Assembly (NCBI RefSeq): GCF_037203765.1
Contig: NZ_JBBCAS010000002.1
Location: forward strand, 248,001-312,000
Origin: Sediminicola sp037203765
GTDB taxonomy: Bacteria > Bacteroidota > Bacteroidia > Flavobacteriales > Flavobacteriaceae
DNA length: 64,000 nt
Direction of reading: 5' to 3'
A program made the position numbers and the translations under genes. Numbering within the stretch: the first letter of the stretch is position 1; the number at the start of each line of letters is the position of its first letter. Of the stretch, positions 8,321 through 16,364 are shown one piece after another. The notes beneath the pieces were generated by a model, which was given only the letters and a program-made list of their open reading frames with translations, was not told where the DNA came from and made no database searches.

Positions 8321-9244
8321 TTAATATCCTTTGGAGGCCGATACCACATTGATTAATGCCGTGTTGTTCATCAATCTGTGATAATTTTCCAAGAGCTGTG
8401 GCACAATGGAGCTAGGGGAAGATACACTTGCAATGTGGGGTGTAATATGGATATTGGGATGGTTCCAAAAGGGGTGTTCTTCCGGTAGGGGTTCTTGGGA
8501 AAATACGTCAAGGCTTGCACCGGACAAATGTCCATTGTTGATCAGCTCGAGAAGATCCGATTCCACCAAATGGCCTCCCCTGGCTACATTGATTACATAG
8601 GCCTCCTTGGGCAATTGAGACAACAGAGCCTTGTTCAGTATTCCTTTGGTGTCCTCGGTCAATGGTAGTAAACATACCAAAATGGAGGTGGTAGTTAAGA
8701 ATGCTGTGAGTTCCTGCTCCCCCTTAAAGGTAGGTATCCCCTCCTTTTTGGAGTTGGCCCATCCCTGTACTTTGAATCCCATTTGTTGAAGATCCCTGGC
8801 AAGGGTACTGCCCAACTCCCCCAATCCCATGATTCCGACGGTAACGTCCTGCTTCCGCAAATACGCTCTCCTTGTCCAACTTTTTTTCGATTCTTGTTGA
8901 CCATAGAAATGTAAATTCTTTAAATGGGCAAAGACACAGGCAATTACGAACTCGGACATGTCACTGGCCAGCATAGGGTCTACAACCCTAGTAACCGTCA
9001 TATTGCCGGAAACATCCGGATCTGCCATAATAAAATCTACTCCAGCGCCCATGGACGCCACACATTTTAGGTCAGGATAGTTTTTTAGTGAACCCTTGGG
9101 ATGTTGCCACACCAAAGCCATATTGATCCCCTCCATGGGATGTTCTTCTCCAAATTCGTAAATAGGGATCTCATTGGCTTCTTTTTGAAGCATTTCTTTC
9201 CACTGGGAAGCCTTTCCGTCCTGTCTGATGATTACTATGGCCAT
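8321..9244 (-). CDS. D-2-hydroxyacid dehydrogenase, GhrA-type
   Basis: 307 residues of the NAD(P)-dependent 2-hydroxyacid dehydrogenase family. Rossmann motif GIMGLGELGSTLA, the catalytic Arg in NVARGGHLVE, the Glu in FSQEPLP and the His in PHIAS are all visible. The closest group by eye is glyoxylate/hydroxypyruvate reductase A, which lacks the long N-terminal extension of PGDH. It would reduce glyoxylate or hydroxypyruvate in the cytoplasm. It begins 3 bp after the stop of the DUF6155 gene. Confidence 0.88.
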   Translation of the reverse strand: MAIVIIRQDGKASQWKEMLQKEANEIPIYEFGEEHPMEGINMALVWQHPKGSLKNYPDLKCVASMGAGVDFIMADPDVSGNMTVTRVVDPMLASDMSEFVIACVFAHLKNLHFYGQQESKKSWTRRAYLRKQDVTVGIMGLGELGSTLARDLQQMGFKVQGWANSKKEGIPTFKGEQELTAFLTTTSILVCLLPLTEDTKGILNKALLSQLPKEAYVINVARGGHLVESDLLELINNGHLSGASLDVFSQEPLPEEHPFWNHPNIHITPHIASVSSPSSIVPQLLENYHRLMNNTALINVVSASKGY

Positions 9245-9247
9245 AAA

Positions 9248-9757
9248 TTAGTCTATTATATCCAAGGCCCTCGAAAATTCATCTTCATTGGGCCACTTTT
9301 GATTTTGGGTAGCTTGAAATACCTTGACTATACGTTCTTTAAAATCGGGCAAAAGGGCATTTATGGCCACATACTGGACGGCCTCTGTGAATGAATTGAG
9401 CATACTCTTGTAAAAAGCTTCCGGGACATTTTTATCAGCTGAGAATGCTTGTGCGATCTCTACGTTGTACAACATGACATCTGCAATCAGTTGCGGCTCC
9501 ACCCCTAATTTCAAAAAATGTTTGATGAATTTTTGGGCTACGGATCTTCTGGCCTTGGGCCTTTTTCGTTTCACAGGAAAATATTCGTTCGCTATTTTCA
9601 CTTTTGCTTCCTGTACCATTTTATCCTCTTTGGGATTGAAAACAAAATCATAGTATTCCTTAACTACCGGGAAACGTTCATATAGGTCCAAAAGCTGGTC
9701 TGACAACTCCTCTTGCTTCAGATCTGCAAGATATTTTTTTAAGGCCCTTTTGCTCAT
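9248..9757 (-). CDS. DUF6155 family protein
   Basis: 169 residues, largely helical and basic in the first half, starting MSKRALKKYL and containing the conserved EYFPVKRKRPKARRSVAQK segment. It matches the flavobacterial DUF6155 family as I remember it; the function is unknown. It is transcribed divergently from rpoD (190 bp between them) and is followed 3 bp later by the dehydrogenase, so the two form one unit. Confidence 0.75.
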   Translation of the reverse strand: MSKRALKKYLADLKQEELSDQLLDLYERFPVVKEYYDFVFNPKEDKMVQEAKVKIANEYFPVKRKRPKARRSVAQKFIKHFLKLGVEPQLIADVMLYNVEIAQAFSADKNVPEAFYKSMLNSFTEAVQYVAINALLPDFKERIVKVFQATQNQKWPNEDEFSRALDIID

Positions 9758-9947
9758 ATACGGTTATCAGGATATTGTTTGTCCAAAAATAGTATATGAT
9801 TGAATATTTCAATCATTTTTTAGTGTATTTCCACTTAAAACTTAAATTTTTCTTAAAAAAACAGTCAAAATCATAGACTTTTTTGGATTATCCATAAAAA
9901 TAATGTATCATATAGACTTGTAAACTATCTAAATCAAAAATTCATAT

Positions 9948-10811
9948 ATGAGGCAACTAAAGATCATCAAGCAAGTAACAAACAGGGAATCAAAATCATT
10001 GGACAAGTACTTGCAAGATATCAGTAAAATAGACATGATAACCGCAAATGAAGAGGTGGAGCTGGCGCAGAGGATAAGAGCGGGGGATCAAGTGGCCTTG
10101 AACAAATTAACTACAGCTAATTTAAGATTTGTTGTATCCGTAGCCAAACAGTACCAGAATCAGGGACTAAAATTACCTGACTTGATCAATGAGGGGAATG
10201 TTGGTCTGGTAAAAGCCGCAAAACGCTTTGATGAAACCAGAGGTTTTAAATTCATATCCTATGCAGTGTGGTGGATCAGGCAATCCATCCTACAAGCATT
10301 GGCAGAACAATCGCGGATTGTTAGGTTGCCCTTGAACAAGATCGGATCCATCAACAAGATCAAAAAGGCCTTTTCCTATTTGGAACAATCCCATGAGCGC
10401 CCGCCATCCGCGGAAGAAATAGCCAAAGAGCTTGAACTTTCCGTGAGTGAGGTAAAGCAGTCCATGAAAAACTCAGGTAGGCATGTAAGTATGGATGCTC
10501 CCTTGATAGAAGGAGAAAACTCCAATCTTTATGACGTGCTACGTTCCGGAGAGTCACCAAATCCAGATAAGAAATTATTACTGCAGTCCCTGAATACAGA
10601 AATAAACAGGGCTTTGGATACCCTATCGCAAAGGGAAGCCGATGTGGTTAAATTATATTACGGAATTGGGGACCAACACTCCATGACGCTAGCGGAAATA
10701 GGTCAGACTTTTGACCTTACAAGGGAAAGGGTACGACAAATAAGGGAAAAAGCCATTAGAAAGCTAAGACATAATTCCAGGAGCAAAATACTGAAGACGT
10801 ATCTGGGATAA
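9948..10811 (+). CDS. rpoD: RNA polymerase primary sigma factor, Bacteroidota type
   Basis: 287 residues, the short form of sigma-70 usual in Bacteroidota, without region 1.1 or the long non-conserved insert. Region 1.2 (LDKYLQDISKIDMITANEE), region 2 (NLRFVVSVAKQYQNQGL, YAVWWIRQSILQALAEQ), region 3 (RPPSAEEIAKELELSV) and region 4.2 (TLAEIGQTFDLTRERVRQIREKA) are all intact. It directs RNA polymerase to the TAnnTTTG-type promoters of this phylum. It is monocistronic, with a strong terminator 24 bp after the stop. A TATAGACTTG box lies 28 bp before the ATG but lacks a well-placed -33. Confidence 0.97.
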   Translation: MRQLKIIKQVTNRESKSLDKYLQDISKIDMITANEEVELAQRIRAGDQVALNKLTTANLRFVVSVAKQYQNQGLKLPDLINEGNVGLVKAAKRFDETRGFKFISYAVWWIRQSILQALAEQSRIVRLPLNKIGSINKIKKAFSYLEQSHERPPSAEEIAKELELSVSEVKQSMKNSGRHVSMDAPLIEGENSNLYDVLRSGESPNPDKKLLLQSLNTEINRALDTLSQREADVVKLYYGIGDQHSMTLAEIGQTFDLTRERVRQIREKAIRKLRHNSRSKILKTYLG

Positions 10812-10834
10812 GAGTTGGTCAACATATATGGAAT

Positions 10835-10869
10835 AAAAAAAGGAGCACCTGTTTGGATGCTCCTTTTTT
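10835..10869. terminator. Bidirectional terminator between rpoD and the microproteins
   Basis: AGGAGCA (10841-10847) pairs with TGCTCCT (10858-10864), flanked by an A-run on the left and a T-run on the right. It ends rpoD on the plus strand and the microprotein pair on the minus strand. Confidence 0.85.
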
Positions 10870-10886
10870 AGTGGTCCTTTTGGTCA

Positions 10887-10988
10887 CTATGAATAATTCA
10901 ACTTGTTGATGTTGAAGTTGACCAAGATTTCGTTTAAATCTTGCATAAAGCTTAAATAAGCTGCGTTGTCTTGATTTTGGTTTGCCAT
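10887..10988 (-). CDS. Microprotein A (33 aa), paralogue of microprotein B
   Basis: A 33-codon ORF starting MANQNQ and carrying the core YLSFMQDLNEIL at residues 11-22, ending LNYS. Its neighbour at 11020-11118 has YLIFLKDLNEIL at the matching place and a similar LDY end. The DNA before both starts shares ACTAAAACCC. Conserved peptide core, shared leader and a downstream terminator argue that it is a real gene. It has no signal peptide or membrane helix; the core should form an amphipathic helix. I know of no named family. Confidence 0.65.
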   Translation of the reverse strand: MANQNQDNAAYLSFMQDLNEILVNFNINKLNYS

Positions 10989-11019
10989 AATTTGGGGTTT
11001 TAGTAATGATGTTATTAGG

Positions 11020-11118
11020 CTATAAATAGTCTAGCTCCACCAATTCGTTTAAACTCAAAATTTCATTTAAATCTTTAAGGAAAATTAAGTATTCCTCTCC
11101 GTAGGTGTCGTATAACAT
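11020..11118 (-). CDS. Microprotein B (32 aa), paralogue of microprotein A
   Basis: A 32-codon acidic ORF starting MLYDTYGEEYLIF with the core DLNEIL (residues 16-21) and a C-terminus rich in Leu and Glu. The match to microprotein A, YLxFxxDLNEIL, is too long to be chance in two adjacent ORFs of equal size and strand. Thirty-one bp separate its stop from the start of A. Upstream DNA reads ACTAAAACCCG and then the ATG, with no clear Shine-Dalgarno site, as is common in this phylum. The function is unknown; a peptide partner of another protein, possibly sigma factor or RNA polymerase, is only a guess from position. Confidence 0.65.
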   Translation of the reverse strand: MLYDTYGEEYLIFLKDLNEILSLNELVELDYL

Positions 11119-11266
11119 AATTAAGTTCGGGTTTTAGTTAATTTAAACTTGGGACTTTAAACTATGCAGTAAACTTATCCAAATGCCGCAAATGAAAAAA
11201 TTTTTTGTGGTGAAGATGCTTTTTTTTGTTGTCAAAAGTAGTTCCCTATTGGGCAACCAAAGTTGA

Positions 11267-12535
11267 TCAGAACATAAATCTATAGTTAATGCCCGCCGAA
11301 ACCGACCAAACAAAACGTTCGGGATCAAAGATTAGTTCCTGTCTCAATACTCCAGCCTGCAGTTTCCAAAGGTTCTGCAAATTTTTGGACGGGAATTGAT
11401 AGATCAAATTCAAGCGCTGTGATTCCAAGTATAGGACCGTTTCTGAAATCAATTGGTTGTTGATGTTCAATTGGGTCAGCTCTGGAAGAAACCCATAACT
11501 GACAACTGCTCCTATGTAGTTCTTTGCGGTCTTACCGTATTTCCTGACATCCAGAGCTCCAGAAAAACTGGGCGATGCATTGGGAACAGGAGTCACGTAA
11601 GGGCGAAATGAAAAATAGTAATTTCCACGGTACATCCCCAAGGAGCCGGTTAAAACGGTAGCGGTAGAATTCTCAAAATCGTAATATCTACCTCCCAAAG
11701 AAGCTTCCAACGCATTGGGCAAGGTAAGGTAGATCTCACCTCCTATCAAGTTCTGTGGAAAAATCTCAGCCTGGGAATAGGAATAGGTTAAATGGGCATT
11801 TACATTATTCGTGATTTTAGGGTATAGTTCAAGACCATATTGGATCCCTTCCATTCCAAATCGGTAACCATAGTTGATATGGGCCGCAATGCTCCCAAAG
11901 GGGGTCATCCTTTTATAGTCAATTTTAAGTGCTGCCATGGGATCATAAACGATATCAAAAACTTCCGCGGATGCAGACACTCCCAAGCTGTTCACATTAA
12001 CCTGTTCTTTAAGTTCCCTGTACAATGCTTTGGCAACAGTATCCTGCCCAAACGTTTTGAGATGACCGGACAATAGGTCAATGGCCAAGGGAACCTCGCC
12101 TATGGAGCTGGTAGCCTTTGCCTTTAATAATGATAGGTCCCGGTCTTGTTTGATATAGAGTAGTGATTTATTGGATAGCCCAAGCGCCAAATAAAAATTA
12201 TTGGCATATAGCTCATTGTTGATAGCCCCAATCCATGCATCTTTTGCCATTTTGTCCTGAGAAAGAACCTTGTTGAATTCATTTCTAGCGTTTATATAGT
12301 CGGCATCCCAACTATATGTTTTAGCCAGTAATATCCGGGCATCGTGATAGTTTGGGCTTTTATGTAATATATCCATCAGTAAGTCCCGGGCATCGTCCCG
12401 TTTGTCATTGAATGCCAGCTGTTGTGCCTCTGAAAAGCTTTCCTCAGGAGTTTTTCCGGTCATGCTTTCTTGGGAATGCACCCAAACGGATATCACCATG
12501 AACAGGAATAGGATATGGAACTTTATAGGATTCAT
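11267..12535 (-). CDS. YaiO-family outer-membrane beta-barrel protein with TPR-like N-terminus
   Basis: 422 residues. A signal peptide (1-21, ending VHSQ) is followed by helical TPR-like repeats (about 30-180) and then a C-terminal barrel (about 190-422) with alternating aromatic strands and a terminal Phe (NYRFMF), as in outer-membrane proteins. The layout matches the YaiO family and recalls PgaA, which exports poly-N-acetylglucosamine. It is last in a six-gene operon and overlaps the sulfatase-like gene by 4 bp (ATGA), so it is likely the outer-membrane exit or anchor for the glycan made by this operon. Confidence 0.88.
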   Translation of the reverse strand: MNPIKFHILFLFMVISVWVHSQESMTGKTPEESFSEAQQLAFNDKRDDARDLLMDILHKSPNYHDARILLAKTYSWDADYINARNEFNKVLSQDKMAKDAWIGAINNELYANNFYLALGLSNKSLLYIKQDRDLSLLKAKATSSIGEVPLAIDLLSGHLKTFGQDTVAKALYRELKEQVNVNSLGVSASAEVFDIVYDPMAALKIDYKRMTPFGSIAAHINYGYRFGMEGIQYGLELYPKITNNVNAHLTYSYSQAEIFPQNLIGGEIYLTLPNALEASLGGRYYDFENSTATVLTGSLGMYRGNYYFSFRPYVTPVPNASPSFSGALDVRKYGKTAKNYIGAVVSYGFLPELTQLNINNQLISETVLYLESQRLNLIYQFPSKNLQNLWKLQAGVLRQELIFDPERFVWSVSAGINYRFMF

Positions 12536-14931
12536 TGTAGGGAGGCCTGATCTAAATATGCGTTAATTTTTGTGTGGTCAAAATACACCGAATTTGGATT
12601 TTCAAGTGCATACAATTCCATTTTTTCCTTGGCCCTGGACATTTTTTTTATGATCTCAGGGGATTTAATGTTATGTTTTTTCAATGGGTCTATCAATAAT
12701 AAGGCCTCTTCGTTTTTATCTGACCAGAAATATACATCCAGTAAAGCAGCGTACCCATCAATGTAGTTGGGGTATTTTCGGATAACCTCTTTGAGAATGG
12801 ATATACTCTCTCCATACTCGCCGTTCCAGGCATTTACCCTGCCCAAAAGAATTTCTGTGTCTGCATGCCCTGGAATTTTTGTTAGGATGTACCTACTCAG
12901 TAGTATGGCCCTTTCCCGTTCATTGTTCAACGCAAGCTCTCTTGCAGTGGTATAGGCGTTATCAAAATCGGCACCACTAAAAACACTGTTCACCCATATC
13001 TGTTCCTGTTTGGTAAACTCATTATTGGGTTTTTTGAATAGTGCTAGGGATGTGGGAATAATCTTGTTATTACTGTTCAAATAGGAATTTACGGCCTTGG
13101 AGAGGCTAAATCCATCTTTGACCTTCTCTATAATTGCGCCATTCTCTTCCGCGGCAAGTTCCAAATTGTGACCGAGCTTATACACTGATCTTCTGGAAAT
13201 AAAATGACCACCCTTAATATACTCCCTTATGTTATTTTTTTCCCTGAGGAAAAGGATTTCTTTTCCTTCATCAAAAATTTCCTTGTTTATAAGGCTGGTG
13301 CCGAGCCAAGCCGTTTCTGTGGGAAGCTGTATTTGATACTTTTGGGCGAGTAGAGACATGATGCTAGGGGCCAAATCTGCATGGGAGGATAAAGAATTGA
13401 ATTGTTTTGGGTTTTTAAGGAGGGGACTGTAGATTAGTAAAGGAACCCTATACCTGTCCAGTTTGTTTTCTTGTGGTAGATCGGATAGGTTATGTGTACC
13501 CGTAATGATAAAGATGGTGTTCTTAAAAGCTCTTTTTTTATTGTAATTGTTCATAAAGAACTTGATGCTTTGGTCCGTATAGTAAAGCCCGGCAAAAACT
13601 TCCTTATTTTTCTCCACAATTTTCATTGGTTTTGAGCCGAGGTCCAATTTATGTACGATCCTTTCTACTTTGTCCTCGTAATAGGCGAGGTTTGGTATGA
13701 GGGTAGGGTTTTTGGTGCTCAAGGTTTGGATTACATCAAATCTGGCATAGGGATATTCTATAAAATCCAGGGCGTATTTTTTGTATAGTTCTTTATCGGG
13801 GTAACCCAACGAAAAACCTGCGGCATCTTCCTTTTGTAGTTCATAGGAATTGTCAAAATTCTTTCTGTCCAATATATAATCTACCCTTTCTTCGTAAAGA
13901 AACTTGTCAAGAAAATTTATACTGCTATTGCCCCCATAATTAAAAGAGGTATAATATCCATTGGTTTTTAGGAGTCCATATAGGGTATTGCGTTCCACTG
14001 GCGTCTCCGAGTTGGTAAAACCGGTCTTACCAAAAGGCAGGGAACCAATGATGCTGGGAAGTGCTTCAGAGCTTTGCCCCACATTGCTTACATAATTGTT
14101 CCAAAATAGCGATCTGTCCTTTAAAGATTCGAGATATGGGGTAAACCCTTTGTAAATGGGATCTTTTCCAAGGAAGTCGGACCCCAGACCTTCAACGATC
14201 AGGATTACAATATTTGGTTTTTCCTTGCCGAGATTGAAATAGGCCCCTAAATCGTCCTTGATAATCGATGGTTTAAGGAGTGGGTACTCTACTTTACCAT
14301 CATATTTGTTTAGATCTAGCCAAGCCTCTGCCAAACTCACGGTAAGGTGTTGAGTTTTATTCTCATTGATAGGCTTTTTTTCCGAGGCAAGTGCCGCCAG
14401 GAAGATACTAAAGAAGACAATGGTCAAGGGGTACATTCTATTCATAAGACGATGCACCTTTGAAGTTATCCTATAAAAAAGATAAAGGAGAATGCATATT
14501 CCTATAATGGCGATCAAAAATATGGTGCTGATCTTCCAGATATTTACACCGTTCCAAGAAAGGCCAAGAATGTTCACTTCTAGGATCTCATAATTGGCGA
14601 GATAGTATTCCGTAAGCAATACCTCGGTCAATAAGCCAGCAACCAAGAGAATGATGGTACTTACAAATCCTAGATTAGGCTTCCGTGCTTCTAGAAAATT
14701 GAAACTAAAAACCAGCAATAGTCCAATTAGGGAGGCATATCCGAGATGGTGAAATAGTAACAGCAAAAGGCTCTTGCCCACAAAACTGTCCAATACCCCG
14801 CTCAGGTATAGCCGAATAAATTGATAGAAAGAGATAATGACCAAACAGCCAAAAAAGGCAATGACCAAACGGGTATATTCCCGTAAGGTTTTCCTTGTCC
14901 CCTGTTTTTTAATCTTTTCCTCTACCTGCAT
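12532..14931 (-). CDS. LtaS/sulfatase-like membrane protein with C-terminal TPR domain
   Basis: 799 residues: about five N-terminal membrane helices (between residues 22 and 182), an alkaline-phosphatase-superfamily domain (about 238-590) facing the periplasm, and TPR-like repeats (about 650-790). Family motifs: VILIVEGLGSDF with Glu247 as metal ligand, GQSSEALPSIIGSLPFG where a Thr nucleophile is expected (here Ser287/288), and ITGTHN (475-481) where the ligand pair is normally Asp-His but is Thr479-His480. Relatives transfer phosphoglycerol or phosphoethanolamine to glycans. The changed site means activity is doubtful or different. It starts 5 bp after the GT2 stop. Confidence 0.85.
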   Translation of the reverse strand: MQVEEKIKKQGTRKTLREYTRLVIAFFGCLVIISFYQFIRLYLSGVLDSFVGKSLLLLLFHHLGYASLIGLLLVFSFNFLEARKPNLGFVSTIILLVAGLLTEVLLTEYYLANYEILEVNILGLSWNGVNIWKISTIFLIAIIGICILLYLFYRITSKVHRLMNRMYPLTIVFFSIFLAALASEKKPINENKTQHLTVSLAEAWLDLNKYDGKVEYPLLKPSIIKDDLGAYFNLGKEKPNIVILIVEGLGSDFLGKDPIYKGFTPYLESLKDRSLFWNNYVSNVGQSSEALPSIIGSLPFGKTGFTNSETPVERNTLYGLLKTNGYYTSFNYGGNSSINFLDKFLYEERVDYILDRKNFDNSYELQKEDAAGFSLGYPDKELYKKYALDFIEYPYARFDVIQTLSTKNPTLIPNLAYYEDKVERIVHKLDLGSKPMKIVEKNKEVFAGLYYTDQSIKFFMNNYNKKRAFKNTIFIITGTHNLSDLPQENKLDRYRVPLLIYSPLLKNPKQFNSLSSHADLAPSIMSLLAQKYQIQLPTETAWLGTSLINKEIFDEGKEILFLREKNNIREYIKGGHFISRRSVYKLGHNLELAAEENGAIIEKVKDGFSLSKAVNSYLNSNNKIIPTSLALFKKPNNEFTKQEQIWVNSVFSGADFDNAYTTARELALNNERERAILLSRYILTKIPGHADTEILLGRVNAWNGEYGESISILKEVIRKYPNYIDGYAALLDVYFWSDKNEEALLLIDPLKKHNIKSPEIIKKMSRAKEKMELYALENPNSVYFDHTKINAYLDQASLQ

Positions 14932-14936
14932 GTATC

Positions 14937-16364
14937 TTAGGCTTTACTAAATCCTTTACGTGTTATTACTCCCCAACCAGATTTGATGTTGAACAACTTC
15001 TTATAGTTACCTCTTACTGCCGAATATACCACGATAGGGTGAAAAATTACAGGTTCCAAAATGGCAAATAGCATTAGTGTCAATATATCCTTGGTTTTGG
15101 TGTATTGGTTGTAAGAATACACATCCCACAAAATGGCATAAAATGAATACATTATCGTATATGCATAAATGGACAAGGTAATTGCCACAAAAAAGTTCCA
15201 GTTTAGGATCCCTAGGTAATAGAAAAGTATAATGGAGAAAAAACCAAAGAATTCCAATATGGGAGCCAGCCATTCATAAAAAAACCAATAGGGATAACTT
15301 ATCATTCCCAGCTTGCCATATTTGGGATTGAAGAACATATCCTTGTGTTTTTGCAAGGTCTCCAAATTACCTCTGGACCAACGATCCCTTTGGTTTACCA
15401 AAATTTTCAAACTTTCGGGCACCTCGGTCCAGCATAAGGGATCAGGGATATACTCAATGGTATAAGGCTCCTCGCGATCATGCATATACCTGCGCATTTT
15501 GAAGACAATTTCCATATCCTCCCCTACTGTTTTGGTATCATAGCCCCCAACGGCCAAAGCAATTTCCCGATCAAAGAAGCCAAAGGCCCCTGAAATGATC
15601 AAGAGACTGTCAATTCTCCCCCAGGCCATTCTTCCCAATAAAAAGGAACGGGTATACTCCAAAAGCTGAAATTTGGCCAACCAATTTTTTGGCAAACGGA
15701 TTTCCTCCAACATGCCACCGGCAATTTTACAGGAATTTGCTACCCTAATGACACCACCTACCGCTATCACCCTTTTTTGGGAGCGCTGGTAGAACGATTT
15801 GACCACATGTAACAGGGATTCTGGTAGCAATAGGCAATCCACGTCAATACATCCAACATATTTATTTTCAGATAAATGCATTCCCGTATTCAGGGCGTCG
15901 GATTTACCCCCGTTTTCTTTATCTATTACGGTTAGCTTGGAAAAGGACCTTTGTTTTGACTTGTAAATGCCACGGATGGGCTTGGATTGCCAGTTGGGAT
16001 CTATTTTTTTGTCTATTTTGACAAGGTCATAGGCCGCAATCATCTTCTCCAAGGTATCGTCCTTGCTGCCATCATTCACAACCATGACCTCATAATTCAC
16101 GTACTGCAGTGAAAGTAGCGAACGTATGTTTTCCACAATGGTAAGTCCCTCATTATAGGCAGGGGCAATAATGGTGATACTGGGGGCCATGGGTGAAGCC
16201 ATTATTTTGGACAGATCCCCAAAACTGTTTTTGTTTTTGTAATGAAGGGAGTTTCTGGTAGAAAGATACCCCATAAAGGTGAACATGATGAACAACACCA
16301 CGGTAAACACCAGAAAAACGATGTTTATGTAATCCAGGATGATATTGAATAGTCCACTATCCAT
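14937..16364 (-). CDS. Processive family 2 glycosyltransferase (membrane polysaccharide synthase)
   Basis: 475 residues. One or two N-terminal membrane helices (10-33) precede a GT-A domain with APAYNEG (67-73), VNDGS (96-100), DVD (174-176), GED (281-283) and QRDRW (325-329, the QxxRW motif of processive synthases). Several membrane helices follow (about 350-460). This is the BcsA/PgaC/hyaluronan synthase architecture: it polymerises a nucleotide sugar and threads the chain across the inner membrane. No PilZ domain is present. It overlaps the HEAT-repeat gene by 8 bp. The sugar cannot be predicted. Confidence 0.92.
   Translation of the reverse strand: MDSGLFNIILDYINIVFLVFTVVLFIMFTFMGYLSTRNSLHYKNKNSFGDLSKIMASPMAPSITIIAPAYNEGLTIVENIRSLLSLQYVNYEVMVVNDGSKDDTLEKMIAAYDLVKIDKKIDPNWQSKPIRGIYKSKQRSFSKLTVIDKENGGKSDALNTGMHLSENKYVGCIDVDCLLLPESLLHVVKSFYQRSQKRVIAVGGVIRVANSCKIAGGMLEEIRLPKNWLAKFQLLEYTRSFLLGRMAWGRIDSLLIISGAFGFFDREIALAVGGYDTKTVGEDMEIVFKMRRYMHDREEPYTIEYIPDPLCWTEVPESLKILVNQRDRWSRGNLETLQKHKDMFFNPKYGKLGMISYPYWFFYEWLAPILEFFGFFSIILFYYLGILNWNFFVAITLSIYAYTIMYSFYAILWDVYSYNQYTKTKDILTLMLFAILEPVIFHPIVVYSAVRGNYKKLFNIKSGWGVITRKGFSKA

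Noticed and set aside
9913..9920. rpoD promoter box TAGACTTG
   Set aside because: It differs from TAnnTTTG at one base and the nearest TTG is about 27 bp upstream, too far for a -33 element.
11143..11328. Minus-strand ORF of 61 codons upstream of microprotein B
   Set aside because: It overlaps the YaiO coding end out of frame and shows no similarity to the microproteins.
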